DNA of 64,000 bases, taken from positions 1 through 64,000 of the forward strand of contig PLCA01000013.1 in assembly GCA_003134685.1 (NCBI GenBank), read 5' to 3'. The notes under the pieces are model-generated. The model searched no databases. It saw only the letters and a program-made list of their open reading frames with translations, and was not told the origin of the DNA. The stretch is from Gemmatimonadota bacterium. Its GTDB lineage: Bacteria > Gemmatimonadota > Gemmatimonadetes > Gemmatimonadales > Gemmatimonadaceae. Positions 27,379-36,188 of this stretch are shown in pieces. Position 1 is the first letter of the stretch, and every line of letters begins with the position of its first letter. The translations under genes and the position numbers were made by a program.

Positions 27379-28539
27379 CTACCGACCCTCGATCGCTGAT
27401 TCACGCGCCTCAACATCGATCCCGCGCGTGGACCTACTCGATTCAATACTGCGATAAATGTCGTTAATCGAAGCGGCCCATGCATTGACGCCGAAGTCGC
27501 GTATCACGCGCTCTCTCGCCAGCAGGCTGCGCTGTTTTGTCGCGGCGGGCTCGCTCAGTAGCTCCCAAAGCGCGCTCGCGATCATTGCCGGCTCCTCGGT
27601 CGGAACAAGGAGTGCCTCTGCCGAGCTTACAACGTCCGGCACCCCGCCCACCCGTGTCGCCACGATGGGCACATCCGAGTGCATCGCTTCGAAGAGCACG
27701 ATCGGCGTGCCTTCTGTCCGCGAGCTCAGAACGAAAGCATCAAAGGCACAGAACAGAGTGCCGGCGCTCGGGACTGAGCCGTGCCAGGTGACGCGATCGC
27801 TGATGCCGAGGTCCGCCGCGCGTTTCCGAAGTCGTTCGCGCTCCGGCCCATCGCCAATCATCGAGAGGTGCCATGGAGGCTTGCAAGCGGCAATCGCATC
27901 CAAGATCACATCAGCACCCTTTTCGCGCGATAGTCGACCAACCCAACCTGCGATCGGCGCGCTGCCAGTCAAGCCGAGCTTCTGTCGAGCTGCGTCGCGG
28001 GTCAAGTTGGGCGCGACAGGCGTGTAGCCATTCGGAACGAAGTGAATCTTGTCGCTGGCGACGCCGGCTTTAGCGAGCCGATCGACGAGCGGGCGCGACA
28101 CGGCGAGCGCCGCGTCCACGTGCCGAAGTGCGATCAGCTGCATCCGCTCATACACCTGATTGCGTAGCGGCACGCCCAGAAACCCGTGCACGGTGCTGAC
28201 CGCGGGGAGTCGATGTGCTCGCGTCACTGCTCCTCCGATGAGATCAGCATGGTAGCCGTGAGTGTGCACGATCATCGGCTGCAGTTGGGCGACGAGCGCG
28301 CGTAGTGAGCGATACTCCTTCAGATAGCTGCGCGCCCCCACCACCACCGGCGTCACGGGAATGCCCAACTTCTTCAGTCCGGTCACGAACGGGTGGTTGA
28401 GCGCCTCGTTGGGTGCGAGCACAGCTGCGACGTGGGTCTCCTCCGCCCCCTGCGCGGCAGCCAGCATGGTGACGACGCGCTCGAGCCCTCCCTGGCGTGC
28501 GGGGGCGAGCAGGTGCAGTACGTGAGGTCTTTTGCTCAG
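27379..28539 (-). CDS. GT4 family glycosyltransferase with a non-ATG start
   Basis: The first ATG (28467) would cut off the first strand. In the same frame upstream the sequence reads LSKRPHVLHLLAPARQGGLERVVTMLAA, which contains the conserved GGLERVV acceptor loop of GT4 enzymes, so translation must begin upstream. CTG 28539 is my best candidate; no ATG, GTG or TTG exists between it and the in-frame stop of the gene upstream. C-terminal motifs: GWVGRLSREKGADVILDAI and SRTEGTPIVLFEAMHSDVPIVA (E(x7)E). Confidence 0.85.
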   Translation of the reverse strand: MSKRPHVLHLLAPARQGGLERVVTMLAAAQGAEETHVAAVLAPNEALNHPFVTGLKKLGIPVTPVVVGARSYLKEYRSLRALVAQLQPMIVHTHGYHADLIGGAVTRAHRLPAVSTVHGFLGVPLRNQVYERMQLIALRHVDAALAVSRPLVDRLAKAGVASDKIHFVPNGYTPVAPNLTRDAARQKLGLTGSAPIAGWVGRLSREKGADVILDAIAACKPPWHLSMIGDGPERERLRKRAADLGISDRVTWHGSVPSAGTLFCAFDAFVLSSRTEGTPIVLFEAMHSDVPIVATRVGGVPDVVSSAEALLVPTEEPAMIASALWELLSEPAATKQRSLLARERVIRDFGVNAWAASINDIYRSIESSRSTRGIDVEARESAIEGR

Positions 28540-28605
28540 TTGAAAAACGACTCGGGTTGACGATCCGATATTAGCCGACGCAGGATGATGCAGTTGGTCG
28601 TTTGC

Positions 28606-30081
28606 TTACGCGCGGGCGACGGGCGTGCCCAGAGAGAGGACCGTGCCCTTCATGTAGTCCGGCTTTTCGATACCGAACATCGAGAGAAGCGTGGGTGCGA
28701 CGTCACGCAGCGACACTTTCTCAGAGTGTGCATTGGGTCGATTCCCCGGGATTCGCATCCACAGAATTCCCTCAGGATGGTGCATCCCGCTCTTCAGGCT
28801 CTCCACCTGGTAGAACAACCGGAAGAACGACGTTGAGGCTCCGCCAGCTCCACCCTCCAGAAGAACTTCGTGGTCCAGCGAGGAGAAGATCGTGCAGCCA
28901 GAGAAAACATTGGTCTCGCGACGCTCAACGTGCATCGCTTGCCGCCCGTCTATGCGCAATGCGGTGAGGCGATCGGCCGCGTCCGCCGCATCGCTCTCCG
29001 ACCCGAAGCGAAGATGGAACTGCTCCGACATCACCGGCTCGACCTTCTGACAGCCACTGATCCCCGCGAACTTGAGCAGCGGTTCGAATGTGCGCGGTCG
29101 ATAGAACGTTTTCCCACCGATATCCTCATAGATCAGACACGGTTGCTGGCTGAGCGCTGTCGCCAGCACCACGACCGCGTTCGAGGGCGCTGCGCCGACG
29201 ATGTCGCCCACGATGCGATCCATCTCCTCGTACCCATAGCGCACCGCATGCTGATACTCGGCCTGGTCGGCATCCGTCGGTTTAATCTTGAAAGGCTCGG
29301 GATCCATATTCCGCCAGTGCGCGTGCTGGAAATGGGCGGTGCTGTTCAGGAAGAAGGTCGAGAACGCTGGGCGAAGCTTCTTGAAGTAATGCAGAAACAC
29401 ATCCCGCTGGAGCTTGTCGAGAATCGTCGCGCGCTTCCATCGTCCTTTGCCCGTCCGGCGCTCACCCAGGAGCTGTTGCGCGATAGATCGAACTGTGTGC
29501 ACCGAGAGCCCGTGCGTCATCATGAACTTGAGGAAACGTGAATAGTCGCCCTTCGACAGTGGCACGCGATCGTTGGTGTATTCCTGGACGTTTCTCTGAA
29601 CGAAGAGGTAGTAGGGTTCCAACTCACTCGGGAATGGGCTCATACCGACCGTCCACGGATCCGGTACGACGGCGCCTCGAAGAGGCTTGTCGTACTTGAT
29701 GTTCATGCTGCCGCAGACCCATACCGCCTTCCCCCCTACGGCGATCATGTCCCAAAGGGACTTCACCGCCAGCTTGTCCCCGTCGCCAAGGTGGTGAATT
29801 CCGTGCTGATCGAACGACAATCCGCTGTGGACCGTGACCCACTGAATCCAGGGATCGAGATTGGGTGCGACTTCTTCGGCATCTGTGGTGAAAACCTGGG
29901 AGGCATCCCGCAGCCGTTTGAAATTTGGCAGGTGCCCCTGGGAGATGAACATGTCCATCAGCACCGGGCTCAACTCATTGAACTCGAGTAGCACAAGCGG
30001 GCCATTGATCGGGCTATTGCTGGAGCGGCGCTGCGAAGATGGATTGAAGGGGCGCACGGAAGGACGAGTGTCAACGGCCAT
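28606..30081 (-). CDS. Alkaline-phosphatase-superfamily (phosphodiesterase/sulfatase-like) protein, metal site atypical
   Basis: 491 aa from ATG 30081; residues upstream in frame look non-coding. LVLLEFNELSPVLMDMFISQGHLPNF and PWIQWVTVHSGLSFDQHGIHHLGD are the N-terminal core of nucleotide-pyrophosphatase/sulfatase-fold proteins. Where active members have a SDHG metal motif this one has ATALSQQPC, so the site may be modified. A C-terminal SEKVSLRDVAPTLLSMFGI block is normal. The context suggests a phospho-group or phosphoglycerol-type glycan modification, but activity is uncertain. It is followed by the GT4 gene in the same frame. Confidence 0.75.
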   Translation of the reverse strand: MAVDTRPSVRPFNPSSQRRSSNSPINGPLVLLEFNELSPVLMDMFISQGHLPNFKRLRDASQVFTTDAEEVAPNLDPWIQWVTVHSGLSFDQHGIHHLGDGDKLAVKSLWDMIAVGGKAVWVCGSMNIKYDKPLRGAVVPDPWTVGMSPFPSELEPYYLFVQRNVQEYTNDRVPLSKGDYSRFLKFMMTHGLSVHTVRSIAQQLLGERRTGKGRWKRATILDKLQRDVFLHYFKKLRPAFSTFFLNSTAHFQHAHWRNMDPEPFKIKPTDADQAEYQHAVRYGYEEMDRIVGDIVGAAPSNAVVVLATALSQQPCLIYEDIGGKTFYRPRTFEPLLKFAGISGCQKVEPVMSEQFHLRFGSESDAADAADRLTALRIDGRQAMHVERRETNVFSGCTIFSSLDHEVLLEGGAGGASTSFFRLFYQVESLKSGMHHPEGILWMRIPGNRPNAHSEKVSLRDVAPTLLSMFGIEKPDYMKGTVLSLGTPVARA

Positions 30082-30570
30082 GGGAGCAGTAAGGATTAGG
30101 GTGGCGCAGCCGTGGTCATGACATTCACGAACGTGGACAATGTCCACAACCGTGGCTTTGCGCAGGCCGCGAATGGGCGAATGGACCCGCCCGCGCCGGG
30201 CTACCATTGTAGGCACGCTAGGCGCCAGCGTCAAGCAATCCGTTGCGCGCCTTCGCCGAGGATGAAAAGCGCGCGCGCTGGGATGAGTCCAAAAGGAATC
30301 GTAGACGAAATCGCGGTCTCATCCGTAGGACCTTCCTTGGACCAGACAGGGTAATGGCTTTCAGGAGTTCGGTGAGGGTATGTCGACCACGGTTGTGGGG
30401 TCACTCAGCGAGTAGACCCGCTGTATCGGCACTTGCGGCCCACTGCTTGCGCCCGCAGGGTGACACTTCATTTGACCAATCGTCGCTCATATGTTAGGAA
30501 ATTACCCCGCCTGCAATCGTTTCAGGCGCTTAGCTGAATAGCACGGCAGGATCGCGAGCCTCCTTGAGGG
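30082..30570. other. Divergent intergenic region upstream of the riboswitch
   Basis: About 490 bp with no convincing gene. The plus strand carries a candidate -24/-12 promoter at 30436-30450. A weaker sigma-70-like pair, TTGACC (30472) and TAGGAA (30495), has 17 bp spacing. Either would make a leader containing the riboswitch. Nothing clear is seen for the minus-strand gene. Confidence 0.45.
30436..30450 (+). promoter_or_regulatory. Candidate sigma-54 promoter ahead of the c-di-GMP riboswitch
   Basis: CGGCCCACTGCTTGC keeps GG-N10-GC and a full TTGC, with 8 of 11 consensus positions. The expected start near 30461 would give a leader of about 228 nt that includes the whole riboswitch. No good GTTGC/GCAAC repeat is seen upstream, so this is the least supported of the set. 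Confidence 0.3.
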
Positions 30571-30667
30571 GTGTGCGACAAAGGCAAACCCGGCGAAAGC
30601 CGGCGACGCAAAGCTACGAGGCTAAAGCGGGCAGTTCCGCCACGCCAGTCGGGCCGCCGAATCACAC
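30571..30667 (+). promoter_or_regulatory. c-di-GMP-I (GEMM) riboswitch
   Basis: The aptamer core is easily read. GGCAAACC (30583-30590) is followed by a stem capped with a GAAA tetraloop (CGGCGAAAGCCGG), then GACGCAAAGC (30605-30614), and the tetraloop-receptor-like GGCTAAAGC (30620-30628). The P1 helix is formed by GTGTG (30571-30575) with CACAC (30663-30667). This matches the Vibrio Vc2-type layout. Just outside P1, CCTCCT (30559-30564) is complementary to the AGGAGG ribosome site (30673-30678) of the downstream lipoprotein gene. Ligand-stabilised P1 could therefore mask the ribosome site (inferred OFF switch). Confidence 0.9.
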
Positions 30668-30688
30668 TACAGAGGAGGGGCGCATTCT

Positions 30689-32815
30689 ATGCGTACTTTC
30701 ATGCTGACAGTGACCGGCCTTGTTTTTGGCGTCGCTGCTTGTTCTTCATATGGGACCTCGGTCGTCGAGGTCGCAAACACGCACGCGGCGGTTGCCTCCG
30801 TCTCGGTCGCTGTTCCCCCCTCCATCGTAGCCGGACACACGGCGCGCGCAGTTGCGACGCCGAAGGACGCAAGCGGCGCGGTTCTCACAGGCCGTTCGAT
30901 TGCGTGGTTCACCTCGAGCGCGTCGATCGCCAGCGTGACCGATTCCGGTGTTGTCTCCGCGGTCTCGCCTGGTACCGCGGTGGTTAGCGCGGTAAGCGAG
31001 GGCGTCGCAGGTCAGGCGAGCATGTCAGTGATGCCGCCCTCGCCGACTCCGATCGCAACGGTAATCGTCGCGGTCAATCCATCGGCCGTTCTGATTGGTC
31101 AGAAGGCAGTCGCGACCGCAACCATGGAAGATTCGAGCGGCAATACCCTTGTCGGCCGAACCGTAACCTGGGTGAGCTCCAACACCAACATCGCGACGGT
31201 GGCAGCGTCTGGAGACGTCACCGCGGTCGGCTCCGGCACGGCAATGATCATTGCTTCGAGCGAGGGCAAAACCGACTCTTCAGCTTTAAATGTCAGCGCG
31301 CCTCCTGCAATTCCGGTAGCATCGGTCTCGGTGTCGCCCACGAGCGCGACCTTGCAGATCGGTGGGTCGCAACAGCTCTCAGTCGTCACGCGTGATGCAA
31401 ATAACAATGTGCTCATTGGGAGAGTCGTTACCTGGGGTTCCGCGAACGCCGCAATCGCGACGGTTTCGGCTTCGGGCCTCGTCAGAGCTGTTAGCGCGGG
31501 AAGTACATCTGTCACAGCTTCGAGCGAAGGACAAACAGCGTCGGCAGCAATCACTGTAAGTGCCGCTGCTCCGGCTCCGGTAGCGACGGTATCGGTGTCG
31601 CCGGCGACCAGTACCCTCCAGATCGGAGGAACGGTACAGCTCTCCGCGGTTACACGCGACGCCAGCAATAACGTGTTGTCGGGACGCGCTATCACATGGA
31701 GCTCGAGCAACGTGGTTGTCGCGTCGGTCTCTACTTCTGGCGTCGTCACGGCGCTCACGGCCGGGACTGCCACAGTTACCGCCTCGAGCGAGGGCAAGAC
31801 CGGGTCGTCCACAGTCACCGTTAATCCCGCTCCTGTCCCGGTAGGATCTGTATCTGTAACTCCCACGAGCGCGACCGTTCAGGTCGGCGCGACAGTGCAG
31901 CTGTCGGCCGCAACGCTCGACGCAAACAACAACCCGCTCACCGGTCGCCTTATCACCTGGAGCTCGAGCAACCCTGCGGTCAGCTCGGTCTCGTCATCGG
32001 GACTCGTCATGGGCATTGCCGCAGGTAATGCGACGATCTCGGCGTTGAGCGAAACGAAGACTGGAACCGCGGCGATCTCCGTGACGGCAGCCACCCCGCC
32101 CCCACCGGGCGGCGTTGAGCCAGCCGGGATGACGGTGGTCACCGAACGCCCATTCAGCAGCCTCAATGAGGATGGATGGACTAACACCGGAGGATCGGAC
32201 TATTCCATTCAGTCGGACGCGGCGGCTCCGAAATCGCCGTCGTCTGTCGGGCAGATTCTCTTTCCAGCCGGCTTTGGTGCTGGTAACGCGCCGGCAGTTT
32301 TGGAGAAAGTTTTCGGTGGCACGAACAAGACTATATACGTCTCCTTCTGGCTTAAGCTATCCTCGAACTGGGTGGGACAGCAGGCAGGCGTCAACAAGAT
32401 CTTCCATTTCTGGATCGGCGGGAGCAACCACTTATTCCTTAACGCGGCCGGCGCGGGGAATGGCAGCTTGACCGCGGAAGTTTGGTTGCAGGGAATCGTG
32501 GCTGGCGGCAACTTCGACGCGGGGCAAACCGCGGACTTTGCTCCTAATCTCGGAGCGTCGGGCCAGCTCGTCCGAGGCCAGTGGGCGCATTGGGAAATGG
32601 TCTTCACCGGCAACTCGAGCGGCGCGTCCGACGGCTCGGTAGAGTGGTGGGTCGACGGCGTGAAAGTCGGCAGCTACAGCGGAATACAGTTCGTCTCCGG
32701 CGCCGGCACATGGGAGAGCATGGAGTGGAGTCCAACGTGGGGCGGCTCCGGCGGCACGGTGCCGGCGGACCAGTTCATGAGCATCGACCACATCTACATA
32801 AGCGGAAAGCCCTAA
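30689..32815 (+). CDS. c-di-GMP-controlled BIG2-repeat lipoprotein with lectin-like C-terminal domain
   Basis: 708 aa. A lipoprotein signal ends at the lipobox VAAC (C18), so the protein is anchored in a membrane, probably the outer one. Five tandem ~85-residue BIG2 Ig-like repeats follow (~36-480; each has a VSVSPTSATLQIGG-type start, ITWSSSNxxxASV and VTASSEGKT). A Pro linker leads to a C-terminal ~220 residue concanavalin-A-like domain (SFWLKLSSNW, WAHWEMVFTG, EWWVDGVKVG). A surface matrix adhesin or glycan-binding protein is likely. Strong AGGAGG site; riboswitch upstream; terminator downstream. Confidence 0.9.
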   Translation: MRTFMLTVTGLVFGVAACSSYGTSVVEVANTHAAVASVSVAVPPSIVAGHTARAVATPKDASGAVLTGRSIAWFTSSASIASVTDSGVVSAVSPGTAVVSAVSEGVAGQASMSVMPPSPTPIATVIVAVNPSAVLIGQKAVATATMEDSSGNTLVGRTVTWVSSNTNIATVAASGDVTAVGSGTAMIIASSEGKTDSSALNVSAPPAIPVASVSVSPTSATLQIGGSQQLSVVTRDANNNVLIGRVVTWGSANAAIATVSASGLVRAVSAGSTSVTASSEGQTASAAITVSAAAPAPVATVSVSPATSTLQIGGTVQLSAVTRDASNNVLSGRAITWSSSNVVVASVSTSGVVTALTAGTATVTASSEGKTGSSTVTVNPAPVPVGSVSVTPTSATVQVGATVQLSAATLDANNNPLTGRLITWSSSNPAVSSVSSSGLVMGIAAGNATISALSETKTGTAAISVTAATPPPPGGVEPAGMTVVTERPFSSLNEDGWTNTGGSDYSIQSDAAAPKSPSSVGQILFPAGFGAGNAPAVLEKVFGGTNKTIYVSFWLKLSSNWVGQQAGVNKIFHFWIGGSNHLFLNAAGAGNGSLTAEVWLQGIVAGGNFDAGQTADFAPNLGASGQLVRGQWAHWEMVFTGNSSGASDGSVEWWVDGVKVGSYSGIQFVSGAGTWESMEWSPTWGGSGGTVPADQFMSIDHIYISGKP

Positions 32816-33229
32816 ACTGGCGGGCGCTCCACGATACGAATCGAATCGAACTAATGCAGCACCGGAACAGCGACGAGCGTCATTCTCGTCGCTGTCCTTT
32901 TTCCCCGGCTAAGGCGAGCGCATTATCGCGCCACCCCGGATATACCGATGGTTGTTCTGGTGCCATCGGGACCGGCAACTGCCAAGCGCCGTAGCGCGGT
33001 TGCAACAAAGTGCTGACCAAGATCTCAACGCGGACCGCGCATTCACACGGAACAACCTGCAGCGCAACGAGTTAGCGCTCCGGCGGTTCCGGCATAAGCA
33101 ATGCCCCTAGCGACAATCGAGCAGGGCGCGCTGCCTGGCGCCCTAGCTCACCACTCCGCCACCAGCTCTTGGCCGGAATGGGTCTGAACTCGCCGTACCT
33201 GCCGTCAACGCATTTCCGACAAAGCCAGA
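32816..33229. other. Intergenic region with terminator
   Basis: About 410 bp. It starts with a strong intrinsic terminator (32867-32902) for the BIG2 lipoprotein. The rest shows no gene, no -24/-12 match and no RNA I can recognise. A GTTGCAAC palindrome (32999-33006) is present. Confidence 0.6.
32867..32902 (+). terminator. Rho-independent terminator of the BIG2 lipoprotein gene
   Basis: Perfect 11-bp stem ACAGCGACGAG / CTCGTCGCTGT with a 7-nt loop, followed by CC and five T (32898-32902). It lies 52 bp after the stop codon and makes the riboswitch-lipoprotein unit monocistronic. Confidence 0.9.
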
Positions 33230-34402
33230 ATGTTCGCTCTCGCTGCGGTGCTCGCGGCTGCTCCGGTAGTCATCGCACTCTATGCATATGCCGGCTACCC
33301 CCTGATCCTCTGGGCGGTAGCCAAAATGCGGCGAGAATCGATCGCGATGCCGCTAGGCAATGTCTGGCCCAGTGTCACCATCACGGTGCCCGTGTACAAC
33401 GCCGCTTCGAGTATCCTCGCCACTCTCGGCAGAATCCTCGAGCTCGATTACGCCCGGGACAAGCTCCAGATCCTCGTTATCTCCGATGCCTCCAACGATG
33501 GGACCGACGAGATCGTTCAGGGGCTGAAGGAGCATGGCGTCGAGCTGCTCCGTCTTAGTGAGCGGAGAGGGAAGACCGTAGCCGAAAATGCCGCATTAGC
33601 CGTGGCGCGCGGCGAGATCCTGGTAAATGTCGACTCCACGATACTTCTCCCCGCGGGATCGCTCAAACGGTTGGTGCGTGTGTTCGACGATCCCACGATC
33701 GGCGTTGCCTCGGGCCGCGACGTAAGCATGGGCGACACCGACAATGAAGGAACTGGGGCGGAGTCGAGCTACGTCGGCTACGAAATGTGGATCCGCGATC
33801 TCGAGACTCAGGTCGGATCGATCGTAGGAGCCAGCGGCTGCTTCTACGGAAGTCGCCGCTGCATCCATGCGCGGTCGCTGCCGCCCGGGCTGAGCTGGGA
33901 CTTCGCGTCTGCGCTCAACGCGCGGATCCAGGGGTACCGGTCGGTCAGCGTTCCAGAGGCCGTCTGCATAGTTCCTCGCGCGGCGCAAATACGCACTGAG
34001 CTAACGCGAAAAGTCCGAACGATGGCTCGCGGCCTCAGCACGTTGTTTTACTTTCGCAGGCTTATGAATCCGTTCGCGCATGGCGGCTTCGCGCTGATGC
34101 TGATCAGTCACAAGCTCCTTCGCTGGCTACCGTACCTGCTTGCTCCAATCGCGTATGCAGCGCTTTGCGTGCTAGCTGTTGATAGCGTCAGCGCCCGCGT
34201 GCTCCTCGGAATCGCGTCGGTCGGATTGCTCGCCGGCTTAGTCGGGATTCAGCGCGGCGATTCTTCGCTGCCGAAGCTTCTCACCCTTGCCGGCTTCGTG
34301 GTCGCGGTCTTTTCGGCCGGATTCCTTGCCTGGTGGGCTGCACTTCGGCAAACGCAGATGGCGACGTGGGAGCCGACGCCGCGACCAGAGGTCCAGATCT
34401 GA
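33230..34402 (+). CDS. Membrane-associated family 2 glycosyltransferase
   Basis: 390 aa. N-terminal hydrophobic helix, GT-A domain (VTITVPVYNAASSILATLGRIL; VNVDSTILL as the metal strand; AVSGxx-like region replaced by GVASGRDV), then three or four C-terminal helices (~280-375). The layout matches processive or flippase-coupled GT2 enzymes of EPS synthesis. The metal motif reads NVDS rather than a clear DxD. The Q/RxxRW-type motif is not obvious, so it is probably a non-processive transferase. Confidence 0.85.
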   Translation: MFALAAVLAAAPVVIALYAYAGYPLILWAVAKMRRESIAMPLGNVWPSVTITVPVYNAASSILATLGRILELDYARDKLQILVISDASNDGTDEIVQGLKEHGVELLRLSERRGKTVAENAALAVARGEILVNVDSTILLPAGSLKRLVRVFDDPTIGVASGRDVSMGDTDNEGTGAESSYVGYEMWIRDLETQVGSIVGASGCFYGSRRCIHARSLPPGLSWDFASALNARIQGYRSVSVPEAVCIVPRAAQIRTELTRKVRTMARGLSTLFYFRRLMNPFAHGGFALMLISHKLLRWLPYLLAPIAYAALCVLAVDSVSARVLLGIASVGLLAGLVGIQRGDSSLPKLLTLAGFVVAVFSAGFLAWWAALRQTQMATWEPTPRPEVQI

Positions 34403-34443
34403 AGTGAATGCGCGGAACAGTTGCAATTCGGCTTGTAGCGGGA

Positions 34444-34463
34444 ACGCTACGCAATCGTAGCGT
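34444..34463. repeat. Perfect 8-bp inverted repeat (hairpin)
   Basis: ACGCTACG, a CAAT loop and CGTAGCGT lie about 40 bp after the GT2 stop. There is no T run on either side, so it is not a standard terminator. It could be a processing site or operator for the small gene at 34598. Confidence 0.45.
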
Positions 34464-34597
34464 GCCACGCGCACCAAGCCTCGACCCGCAATAGATAAAC
34501 TCCACTCGCACAAGGAGTTAGATACGCCGCGGGGAAGTATGCCTCTTGCCTCGCTGACTAACAAGCAATGCATGACCCGTCGCCTCCTGGAGGTAGG

Positions 34598-35032
34598 ATG
34601 TCCATAGCAGGACTTGACGCCGTCCCCTCTCACGACTCGTTCGCCTCACCAACGATGATCACCCTCAACGATCTGGAGCGATCGCTTGTGATGCAGCACG
34701 CCCGCATTGGAACAACACCGGCAGGGCATCAGGGGAACGGGGAACGACGGCGCACGCCCAGAAAGTCGCTCATCGTCGTGCTCCCGGAGAATCACGAGGT
34801 ATCGCCGGATCGGGTTACCGAGCGTTTGCCGGCTGAGGGGGACAATGAGGAGATGGATGTCATTCTCGCCTGCGCGGGACAGCCAGCGGGGATTGCCGCA
34901 CTTCAGCGAAGAGTCCGGGACCTGCAAGTTCTCCTCGCTCCGCCAGGAACGAGCACCGAGGATCTTCGCGTGCTCGCGATGAATCGGGCCCCTGGCGACA
35001 TCATTACTCTGCTGAACGGCACTCCGGTCTGA
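34598..35032 (+). CDS. Small stand-alone GT-A (GT2 N-terminal-like) fragment protein
   Basis: 144 aa from ATG 34598, which has GGAGG 4 nt upstream; an ATG 30 bp earlier lacks one. The N-terminal ~50 residues are helical and polar. The rest (KSLIVVLPENHEVSPDRVTERL, MDVILACAGQPAGIAALQRR, VLLAPPGTSTEDLRVLAMNRAPGDIITLLNG) follows the beta-alpha order of the nucleotide-binding half of GT2 enzymes. It stops where the DxD metal motif would be. It precedes a full GT2 gene. It may be a decayed or regulatory pseudo-enzyme. Family uncertain. Confidence 0.6.
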   Translation: MSIAGLDAVPSHDSFASPTMITLNDLERSLVMQHARIGTTPAGHQGNGERRRTPRKSLIVVLPENHEVSPDRVTERLPAEGDNEEMDVILACAGQPAGIAALQRRVRDLQVLLAPPGTSTEDLRVLAMNRAPGDIITLLNGTPV

Positions 35033-35088
35033 GTTATGAAGACGGTCAAGACGAAGAGATCTCAACATCGGGCGAGGGTCGCGATCTG

Positions 35089-36174
35089 ATGTCGGAGAGA
35101 CCTCCTCTCTCGGTGATCGTGTCCAGCTGCGACTCCGCCTCCACGCTCACACAAGCGCTGGAGTCGATTCGCGCGAGCGAGCTTCCGCGCGATTCGTACG
35201 AAGTCATTGTCGTGGATGATGCGAGCACCGATGGGTGTGTTTCGATCGCAGCACGGTATGCCGATACGATCGTAAGGCTCAGTGGACGCCAGTCCGGACC
35301 GGCTTATGCGCGCAATCGGGGAGCCGAGCTGGCGCGTGGCGAAGTAATCGCTTTTATCGACGGCGATGTGGTCGTGCGGCCAGATACCCTGCCAAGAATG
35401 TTGGCCACGCTCGCCGAGCAGCCGGACATCGGCGCGGTCTCAGCATCGCACGACGAAACCTCCGGTGCGCCCAACTTCGTCTCGCAATACTGGAATCTAT
35501 TGCTTCGTTTCGGCGAGGAACGCCACTCGGGTCGGTGCGCTCAGTTCGCGCCTGGATGTGGCGCCGTGCGACGCGGAGTTTTCGTCTCCGCCGGAATGTA
35601 TGACGAATGGCGCTTTGACACGGCCTGTGTCGAGAGCGTCGAGCTTGGAGAACGCCTGCTCGGCACAGGGCACGGACTACTACTGAGCTCGGAGCTCAGA
35701 GTCACCCATTTGAAGCGCTGGGATCTCGGATCAATTTGTCAGGAGGTATGGCATCGGAGCAGGCTTCTCGCGCGCTCACTGGGATACCAGCGCATGAGCG
35801 TTGCCACGCCAAGCGAGGTCGTATTCACTCTCAGCCGCACGCTCACACCCGCGGTGGCGCTGTTGGGAACGCTCATGCTGGCGGCGGCGTTCGTCCCGAC
35901 ACCCCACGCCGGAGCCAAGGTCGGAGTGGCACTCGTCGCGCTTTTTCTCACGAACCTTCCCGTGCATCGCTTCTACGCGAACGCGCGAGGATTTGGATTC
36001 GCGATTGTCTCAGCGCCACTTCACATCTTTGTTCAGATTGTAGCCGCGATCGCTTTGTGCACGGGCTGGGTGCTTCGCGATGTGCTTGGCGATGTTTCGC
36101 CGGATGCGACTACGCAGGCCTATTCCGAGGTAGGCCTCAAGGTATGGCCGCCCGTCCCACGAAGACTCGGATAG
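35089..36174 (+). CDS. Family 2 glycosyltransferase with C-terminal membrane helices
   Basis: 361 aa. The GT-A domain shows LSVIVSSCDSASTLTQALESI, VIVVDDASTDG, GPAYARNRGAELARGEVIAFIDGDV (DGD metal motif) and a GCGAVRRGVFVSAGMYDE acceptor loop. Three hydrophobic helices (~250-330) anchor it. It probably adds a sugar to the undecaprenyl-linked repeat. It lies 56 bp after the small GT-A fragment gene and converges on the priming transferase gene. Confidence 0.9.
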   Translation: MSERPPLSVIVSSCDSASTLTQALESIRASELPRDSYEVIVVDDASTDGCVSIAARYADTIVRLSGRQSGPAYARNRGAELARGEVIAFIDGDVVVRPDTLPRMLATLAEQPDIGAVSASHDETSGAPNFVSQYWNLLLRFGEERHSGRCAQFAPGCGAVRRGVFVSAGMYDEWRFDTACVESVELGERLLGTGHGLLLSSELRVTHLKRWDLGSICQEVWHRSRLLARSLGYQRMSVATPSEVVFTLSRTLTPAVALLGTLMLAAAFVPTPHAGAKVGVALVALFLTNLPVHRFYANARGFGFAIVSAPLHIFVQIVAAIALCTGWVLRDVLGDVSPDATTQAYSEVGLKVWPPVPRRLG

Positions 36175-36188
36175 TCGCTGGGTGAGAT

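Noticed and set aside
30472-30500. Sigma-70-like promoter TTGACC-N17-TAGGAA before the riboswitch
   Set aside because: Only loosely matches consensus and is one of several possibilities; kept as a note, not as a feature.
31099-31866. 255-codon minus-strand frame inside the BIG2 lipoprotein gene
   Set aside because: Mirror of the repetitive BIG2 coding sequence; its repeats simply reflect those of the real gene.
32834-32855. Tandem CGAAT copies after the BIG2 gene
   Set aside because: Very short and of a kind expected by chance; no link to the terminator that follows.
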